A stretch of DNA of 64,000 bases from Prostheceraeus crozeri (Eukaryota > Platyhelminthes > Polycladida > Euryleptidae). The notes beneath the pieces are model-generated. The model was not told the origin of the DNA. It did no database searches and was given only the letters and a program-made list of their open reading frames with translations. Position 1 is the stretch's first letter. The number at the start of each line of letters is the position of its first letter. Below are positions 57,507 through 64,000 of the stretch, in pieces. The position numbers and the translations under genes are program-made. Location: positions 1-64,000 of the forward strand of contig CAJQUW010003626.1 in the NCBI GenBank assembly GCA_907163375.1, written 5' to 3'.

Positions 57507-58005
57507 ATTTTGATCGTTAAATTTCTCTTTATTAGTACATTTAAATGTGCTTCTGAATAATCTGAAACAACTATGAATACATAATTATCAAATAATGGCA
57601 ATAGAAATCGTATCTATGCAGTTATAGAGATGAAAAAATATATATCATGAAATTCAAATTTAAAATTTGATTTTTTTTCAAAAATATTTGAATTTTGACG
57701 GCTAAGTAGGTCTAAATTTGTTAGAATGTGTTTCTGCATAATCTTTGGGTATTTCTAGATAAGACTTTATCAAAATATGACAGTACAAATCATTTGCAAC
57801 CAGATACAGAGAAATCAAAAAATTGTATAATGGAATTTAATATTTCAAATTTGAATTTTTTTAAAAATTGGTCCTGCAGGCGAATAGCCAATAGATGATT
57901 TGAGAGACCTATGTAGTAGTTCTTAGATATGATAGTAGATGTCAAAAAAAGTGGTCGCTAAGGGCTCGCATTTTTGACCGCTTGATCGACCCAGCCGACG
58001 GGTGT
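57507..58005 (-). repeat. Right terminal inverted repeat of the Chapaev-type element
   Basis: Reverse complement of 53947-54446 with few differences. It ends AGCCGACGGGTGT. Confidence 0.93.
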
Positions 58006-60007
58006 AGACTGTTAGAAGATCTCTGACATTATTTCCTGCAAAGCTCATATCGTGATAAAACTCATATTCTCTATTTTTTGCTTGTGTTTCCTTTTGTCCT
58101 CCTATATCCAAAATTTGATTTTCGGTTCAGTTTTAGCTATGTTTCCTCAGGTTTGGAGAGACCTTCATTATCGTTTATTTACCCCCACCATGTGGTACAG
58201 GTTGGAGGGAAGGGGCCAAAACCTTGCTTTATGTAGCCATATGGTTCCTCTCTGATGACTCCATACACAGCGATCTTAGTTTGGTTTCTTCAGTTTCTTA
58301 ATTTTCACCTTCTATAATTTTTGGTCGGCTTCTCTTCATGTCCATTACGAACTTTCATTTCAGTTTTTTAATTGTGAAATAAAGCTGACTATATTTTATA
58401 ATAGTTGGATCGACTAACCCTCATATGTACATTTCGTTTCCTACTCTGTACTGCGGTAGGATACTCTAATTGATATTCATTCATTCATGACTTTAAGTTA
58501 CCTAATGTTTACACGATTCTCCGCTATGGTAGTCACAGAATTAGACAACTTGTTCCTTCTCGAATGGATAATTCGTGTATCACTTGCTATTGGAAATCGC
58601 AAACAATAATCTGTCAGCAGAGGGCACCAGAGGCAGTGAGAGAGGCGCGCGTGCTGTGATATCACTTCGCACACACCAAAACACACATCGCTGTCTTGGC
58701 TAGCATTCGATTCAGTGCATGCACTATGCAGTAAGGAATGTTGAGAAGACGATGGTTTCGTACGCCTGCTACTTTTTTTAATAATGAGACATTATGGAGA
58801 AACATTATGGAGAAAACTTGTGCGCAATGATCTGAATTCTTCGAATCTGAAGCAATTTTGGCAATCGAAGCACTTTGCTGGAACTGACATTAATCTGCAA
58901 GCAACGGACGACTTTTTTCCTATCTGTAAGGTATTAGGAATTCGCTTTTGCCCACTTACTAAGTTCCTCGATGTGCTGTCAATTTCGTATTAATCACACT
59001 TCTAGCAGACCGAAGCAGATAAACAGAATATATAATTCTGGAGGGCAACTTTGGTATCTTCCGTTTCCTGGATTCTTCGATTTTTTTACCGTGTCTTGTT
59101 TTAATTCAATTCAACATTACATGCCTTCAATGAAGTATGCGCTTCAGGAACACCGAAACAAGACCACTAAAAAGTGTAGCGACCAGACCAGTCAGCAAAT
59201 GCAGTTTGGAGGGCGATAGGTGATCCAAGACAAAGTCATCATCTACGCTTGTCAAGATCGATGGATGACATTGTCAAATCGTTCAGCAGACGACTCTCGG
59301 ATTTGAATACTTCCAAAAGCGCTTCCTCAGAAGCGGATCATGTAGTTCCACAGTTCTCTGTCTGGTCCTTGCTTGGATTGCACCAAGTGTATGAGTGCAT
59401 GCTGGAATTATCCGTCATGCCATTGAGTGTGTTGCACAGCTTGTGATCAGCAGCCACTGTCTATCTCCTGCGCAAAATGATTGAGTCTACGTTCAAGCCA
59501 GATTGATTTAATCTTTACATGATCATCTTGAAGATTCTCCACTTCGCGTTCTATCAGCTTCCAGCGCCGACTCGCTTGCCGTCCAGACACCAGTTGCAGA
59601 ACCACGTGGAGAACCTGGTTAGCGTGTGACCTCCAGCGATTCCACCTATCTTACAGCCGTTCCTGTCATCATGATGTACTACAGTCATTTACAAAAGTCT
59701 GAGACCACCCAATAGAGTAAGTATGTTAGGTAGAGTGGTAACTCTGCATTTATTAAATCCCCAATGTGTATACACTTTCGAATTTATTAAATGAATAGTA
59801 TGTAGAATGTAGAATGTAGTATATAGTATGTAGAATTCCCATCATAAAATGTTTACTATCAAATGAAAAATGATTCTGTGCATGTCCGCGATGGTCCATG
59901 ATGAGTGAAAGTCATTTATTTAATGTTTACATCATGTTCGTGTATGTGCGTTATGTTAGAAGGTCGCAAAATGTGAATATTTTGTTTTCGCACATGATCG
60001 AGCATCA
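58006..60007. other. No gene recognised
   Basis: Several 60-80-residue plus-strand frames (58784-58993, 58971-59219, 59249-59446) follow each other. One has a Ser-rich stretch with SMDDIVKSFSRRLSDLN, but none has a recognisable domain. A small inverted piece of the 25704-30578 repeat family lies at 59727-59775. Confidence 0.45.
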
Positions 60008-60190
60008 CTGGTTGGCCTGCATGAACAAATCAGCATAAATCAATGTTCAAAATGAAAGCTGTCATTATATTTTAGTTCAACACCAAAAACAGACTGTTGG
60101 CAAAGTTCTCGCAGCAGTATATCATGAGTTTGAGATCTCTACAGCTGTTTTGAGGGTCTGAAAATGCAGCAATTATGGCTGAGTTTAGGC
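60008..60190 (-). repeat. Dispersed repeat, partner at 15300-15465
   Basis: Inverted, diverged copy of the repeat at 15300-15465 (TTGGCCTGCATGAACAA, AATCAATGTTCAAAATGAAA, TGAGATCTC.ACAG). Confidence 0.7.
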
Positions 60191-60219
60191 CTATGTTTGA
60201 TTGGTACAGATAAATTCTG

Positions 60220-60835
60220 TGTTGGGCCCGTGTTATTTTAAGTTTTCATGGGAACTCTATTGTTGTTGGATTATGGAACAACTATTGTCATGTACGCCGA
60301 TGACATAACTCTGATTGAATCGATCTATAAGGAGAGTTTGTCTAGCAATGCAATTTCAAAAGTTATGGAATGAATCAATGCGAACGGTATGTTTTTCAGT
60401 CTCTCCAAGACAAAGCAAATGATAATTCGACGTAATGAATGCATTCAGTCTACATATCCAGAGATCCAACTTGTCGATCGGTTGAAGATTTTGGGTGTGA
60501 CTTGAAATTCAAAGTTGACTTGGGGAATCATTTTTCTCAAATTCTTCGAATTTCTTCCCAACGTCTCTATGTTCTCAGAGTTTTGCGATCGCTGCTACCA
60601 CATGAAAAATTAATTATTGTATATAAATCAATTGTGTTGTCTTTGCGATTGTATGCAGCACCCCTTTTTGCATGGTTGCCTCTGGGAATTGAGAACAAGA
60701 TAGAAAAATTTCAGAGACGCGCACACCGTATTATATGCAGAAGACATTGTGACTGTGCCGATTTATTTCTTAACAAACATGAAACTAACAGTTTTGCAGA
60801 TAGCCGATTGCGAAAAAGATATTTCAACCACTATG
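60220..60835 (+). pseudogene. LINE reverse transcriptase fragment
   Basis: Reads LGPVLF, then MYADDITLIES with the catalytic Asp pair, a Ser-Leu-Ser-Lys-Thr-Lys motif, LKILGVT, and the C-terminal domain with RAHRIICRRHCDCADLF. There are stops after LGPVLF, in the linker and after LGVT. It ends where the piggyBac remnant begins. It is Jockey/CR1-like and resembles the LINE at 7198-9451. Confidence 0.8.
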
Positions 60836-62589
60836 GAAAAATTCGAAACACTGAAGATGAAGTCCAATCCCACATTTTTTGCAGATCTTCTTCGTATTTC
60901 TCTTGCAGACTTTGCACCGCAATTGTCTCTCTGAATCACCAGGGTAATGATGCATTCCATCATGACTAATGTCTGCGAGAGCATTTTGATTTCTGGAAGA
61001 CAAGGGCCGAATGGGCCTTCCAAATGACCGCTGTGGGCAATATTTTATCATAAGTACAGAAACAATCTCTTTGCGGAAAGAAAGGGAATCTGGCGATGAT
61101 GAATTATGAAATCTATGTAGTAACCAACAATTTTGAATTATCATGTCAATATTCCAGGCGAATAAAGGCCACCACCATTTCTTCATCCGAATTGAGATCC
61201 GATAACGAGCAATATTCTGATCCGTTCGGTCAACAGCTCCCATTGTATTGATGGACAATGTTTGGCAAGTCAATTGTGATACGAGTCTTATTTTCACGAC
61301 TCCATCTCGTTGTTTGTGAAACAGGAAATGCATCAAAGCAGTTAGACGCCATCAGGACGGTTTTCCGGTCTTTCCAACAGACTACGGCAACTTCTTCGTT
61401 GGAATCCACGAATTGTTCAAAATCTCCGCGCTCCTTCTTGTCGATTTGTTTAACATCTACTGGACACTTTCCGAGACGGTTTGAGCGAATCGTGCCCGTT
61501 GCTCCATATCCTAGAACACTAAGGTGCCTCAAGAGACGAATCGACGTGAATAAATTGTCAAAGAAAATTGTAAACGGTATCTTATCAGGCAATTCAGAAA
61601 TTAGGTCAAGAACAACACTTTCTCCTAGACCCCATGACACGCTCGTACTTCTAATCGGATCTTTGTTCTTGGCGCCTTGATAAGGCTCAAACTGAATCAC
61701 ATAGCCGAGTGGAGAGGCCATGACCCAGATCTTATATCCAACGCGTATCGGTTTGCATTGGATTCTTTGCTTACTAGAATGTCTGCCAAAATATGGCACC
61801 ATAGGTTCATCAACTGATAAACATCGCTCCTTTGGAAAATAATACATACATCTTTCATTCATAAGGGTAAAGAAATATCGTAATTTTGCAAACTTATCTC
61901 CATTTTGGAGATTCTGATTATCAGCCAGATGTAGAAAACGGAAAAGCTCTTGAAAGCGATTGCGTGACATAGATGATGATATGGCTTCGTTATTACAATC
62001 CGAACTTGTCTCCCAATACATTGTCATTCTTGGTACCTGGCAGTAGCCGGAGATGATCAGAATTGCCAAAAAAAGTTTCATTTCAGAGGATGTTGTACTA
62101 AAATTATGATTCATCTTGTCACGCTTGGCATAGAGAATAGTTTGTTCTACCAAATAGTCAATCACCTCGTCATCAAAAAATAATTCAAACAAACTTGTTG
62201 CTGACATATCGGACAAATTCAAATTGGTCATATTATCCGCCAATGGATTCTCAGATAAGTCCTTCTTTCGCATTTTCTTATTTTTGCGCCATTTTAGATC
62301 GGACGACAAATGACTAATATTGTCCTCTCTTGGTTTCGAATTCAGTTCATAATTTCCGTCATCATCTTCATCTCCTATTCTAACGGTTTCGCCGTTTTGC
62401 AAATGAATCGATGCTGATGCTGGGGCTCCAAGCTGGGAGGCAGGTAAATTATCAACACAAAAAGTTTCCTCGTCTGCACTGTCTCCATCGCTCTGGTCAT
62501 TTTCAGGAGGTTGAATGAAGATACAGCCACTTTCTAAATCATCTTCGAAGTCTGCAATTATCGCAGCGACCTCTTCAGCATTGTAGTTC
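60824..62589 (-). pseudogene. piggyBac-family transposase, one frameshift
   Basis: The minus-strand coding begins after a strong acceptor (TTTTTTTTCAG, ending at 62590) with NYNAEEVAAIIADFEDDL and an acidic N-terminus. The DDE_Tnp_1_7 core follows: RFQELFRFLHLAD, CLSVDEPMVPYFGRHS (first catalytic Asp), GYKIWVMAS, IFFDNLFTS (second Asp) and NIVHQYN. A frameshift near 61240 leads to MGAVDRTDQNIARYRI (third Asp) and KWWWPLFAW. The Cys/His-rich C-terminal finger (CKVCKRNTKKICKKCGIGLHLQCF) ends at 60824. At ~590 residues it is near full length. The upstream acceptor implies a 5' non-coding or short coding exon. Confidence 0.9.
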
Positions 62590-62672
62590 CTGAAAAAAAA
62601 CACGCATATGTATACTACTGACAATAGAGGAATTGCAGTATTAGTTTCGCACGGTAACACGAGCAGCAAAAC

Positions 62673-62752
62673 GGCAGTAGCCGAGTTGTCTAGAATACTC
62701 TCTGCTAACGGACCGGTAGTGCAAGGGTCGAACCCCGCAAAGTATACTTTTT
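62673..62752 (+). repeat. tRNA-like (Leu/Ser-like) sequence
   Basis: TAGCCGAGTTGTCTAGAA is an A-box of class II tRNA type and GGGTCGAACCC about 45 bases later is a B-box. The acceptor ends do not pair, so it is a SINE head or tRNA pseudogene. It sits just upstream of the piggyBac coding exon. Confidence 0.5.
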
Positions 62753-62944
62753 GTTCATGTTTAGTTTTAGGATATAATCATTATCCTCAAATGATAATGA
62801 TAGCTCACATCAATGAGCCTATTTTAGAATTCAAACAACTTTCCGACGTTTATATAAAATAACGTCGCATTACGAAGTATTCCGATTCAGTACATCTACA
62901 ACTGGAACAGCAGATATTCAACTTGATAAAAATGTTTAGTAGGC
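62753..62944. other. No gene seen between the two piggyBac elements
   Basis: Short AT-rich sequence. No GGGTTAA terminus for the minus-strand element was found. Confidence 0.4.
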
Positions 62945-63527
62945 TTAACCCATTAGCTCCCATTGTTCCACTTGTGGAACAATTTTTTAAAATGATGCAA
63001 TACATTCAAAACTTTATCACATTCTTTAACTGCCTTACTACAACACTTTGAACGTTTCATAGAATATATTTTATGCGCACTTTGAATTATCTGTGTGTTT
63101 GTTTTATTGCAAGCGCAGATTGAAATTTTCAAATTCCGGCAATTTTTGATTCATTTTTCAATTGGATATCATCTGACATTGAACGAGCCGTGAGTAATTT
63201 TTCTTGTGTCATTTACTGTTCATAAGGTAGTTTATTACATATTACCAGTCAGTTTCATGAAATGATATGTTATGTGTGTATGATGAAGTAAATAAGACAA
63301 TGTTCCACAAGTGGAACATTGGGATCTTCTGACTATAGACTTACATGACCATATGCGGCTAGCTTGATATTTTTGTGCCGCTGATATAGTAGCAATATCT
63401 GTTCTGCTTTATTGTAGGCGCCAGATTATAGAATTAACAATGTCAAAATATCCAATTCTCATTGTTCTGATATTTATTCAAAGTAATCTATCCATGGTTT
63501 CTTTATTTTCACCCAGGCGAAAACCTT

Positions 63528-63600
63528 GATTTTGAAAAAAATGTAGGGTTCGAAACAGCAACGTTATGGAGCGTAGGCTGTCGTGCAAGCCCCTGTGCTA
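63528..63600 (-). repeat. tRNA-like SINE piece inside the piggyBac 5' region
   Basis: On the minus strand GTCAGTAGCACAGGGGCTTG (A-box TAGCACAGGGG) is followed by GTTTCGAACCC (B-box). The spacing is close to that of a tRNA. Full folding is not convincing by eye, so a SINE or tRNA relic is preferred. Confidence 0.5.
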
Positions 63601-63942
63601 CTGACACTTACGTTCGACGATATTCGCACACGCAATATCACGTACACGGCAAAGGATGTCTGGTTACTTCAATCATTTCAGTAGTAGTTCTATATTCTGG
63701 AACAAATTGTACGCGTTTGTGAAGGATATTGCATGATAATTAAAAAGCCTAGGCCGAAGCCGAATGTCATTATTTCGTATTCAAAAGCTTTTATCGGACC
63801 GCTTTACATAGTTTTGATCTCTATCTGGGACTCCTGTTTTATTTTCCAAGTAATGTGTAGGCTTACCTTAGTACGAGTAGGCCCTGAAAGCTGCAGATTA
63901 TTAGATCTACAGAGTATACCATTGGTTTTTTTTCATTTACAG

Positions 63943-64000
63943 ATGCCAAAGCTTTTCTCTGTGGAAGCAGCAGCCGAAATGATTACCTCCGCCGATTCGG
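63943..64000 (+). CDS. Start of a piggyBac-like transposase (partial)
   Basis: After a polypyrimidine tract and acceptor (TTTTTTTTCATTTACAG, ending 63942) an open frame begins MPKLFSVEAAAEMITSADS and continues out of the window. An acidic 'VEEAxxxIxxxD' opening is common in piggyBac transposases, and the same acceptor-then-start layout is seen for the element at 60824-62589. Only 19 residues are visible, so the assignment rests mainly on the TTAA-CCC terminus upstream. Confidence 0.5.
   Translation, partial: MPKLFSVEAAAEMITSADS

Larger units (their letters stand above)
53947..58005 (+). mobile_element. Chapaev-type (CMC) DNA transposon with ~500-bp TIRs
   Basis: The first ~500 bases (53947-54446) are matched in reverse complement by 57507-58005. 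The outer ends read ACACCCGTCGGCTAGGTCGA on the left and the same with one change on the right. If the outermost base is counted the left end starts CAC, as in CMC, Transib and RAG elements. No clear target duplication is seen. Inside is a plus-strand gene: a RAG1-like N-terminal zinc module plus a DDE transposase. Coding damage is light (one frameshift and one stop in the N-terminal part), so the copy is fairly recent. Confidence 0.88.
62945..64000 (+). mobile_element. Second piggyBac-family element, runs off the window
   Basis: TTAA (62945-62948) is followed by CCCATTAGCTCCCATTGTTCC, the expected TTAA target and CCC start of a piggyBac end. The palindrome GTTCCACTTGTGGAAC at 62972-62990 occurs again at 63301-63316. 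A transposase-like start appears at 63943. The element continues beyond 64000. Confidence 0.7.

Noticed and set aside
58784-59446. Cluster of three plus-strand frames as a multi-exon gene
   Set aside because: No splice-site support, no domains and no conserved spacing were seen.
61258-61680. 140-residue plus-strand frame
   Set aside because: It is antisense to the piggyBac transposase and has no motif of its own.
62673-62752. Functional tRNA-Leu or tRNA-Ser gene
   Set aside because: A- and B-boxes are present, but the acceptor and T stems do not pair properly.

Overview
This window looks like repeat-rich nuclear DNA from an invertebrate animal. It is AT-rich and has spliceosomal introns with good GT/AG signals. 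The only host coding sequence recognised is a set of small phase-1 exons (kringle-like) and one 7TM receptor exon. The rest is mobile DNA: Ty3/Gypsy, several CR1/Jockey-type LINEs, a Penelope-like element, Tc1/mariner, piggyBac, PIF/Harbinger, a Chapaev-type (CMC) transposon, hAT and pogo ends, MITEs, fold-backs, short tandem arrays and tRNA-like SINE pieces. The species cannot be named from this window; a spiralian or similar invertebrate would fit.

Layout. 2-6750: young Gypsy element with 461-bp LTRs, split by a 5'-truncated LINE (2846-4528). 6751-9451: minus-strand LINE fragments, one split by a fold-back element (8119-8840). 9452-14083: mostly featureless, with a hairpin, a two-copy tandem repeat, a cluster of CACGTG palindromes and a hAT-like end. 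14084-16333: Tc1 remnant, inverted repeat and MITE. 16948-17870 (minus): last exon of a rhodopsin-type GPCR. 17971-25702: MITEs and a ~185-bp satellite carrying a 3.2-kb LINE, with a nested Harbinger element, arranged as a rough inverted symmetry. 25704-30578: a diverged direct duplication. 28916-33499 (minus): three exons that together spell a six-cysteine kringle-like domain. 34266-46942: mariner, Penelope, LINE and Tc1 remnants, tandem repeats, fold-backs and MITEs. 46943-53346: largely empty. 53947-58005: Chapaev-type DNA transposon with ~500-bp inverted repeats; it encodes a DDE transposase and a zinc module like the N-terminal part of RAG1. 60220-64000: LINE fragment, then two piggyBac-family elements pointing away from each other.

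Two points deserve most attention. First, the kringle exons and the GPCR exon lie on the same strand in the right order, and every splice junction is phase 1, so they could be one gene: a kringle-bearing 7TM receptor whose introns are filled with transposons. Second, the element at 53947-58005 pairs RAG1-like N-terminal zinc motifs with a CMC-type catalytic core. Most other coding sequence is decayed transposon protein. Coordinates of element ends were read by eye and may be off by a few bases.
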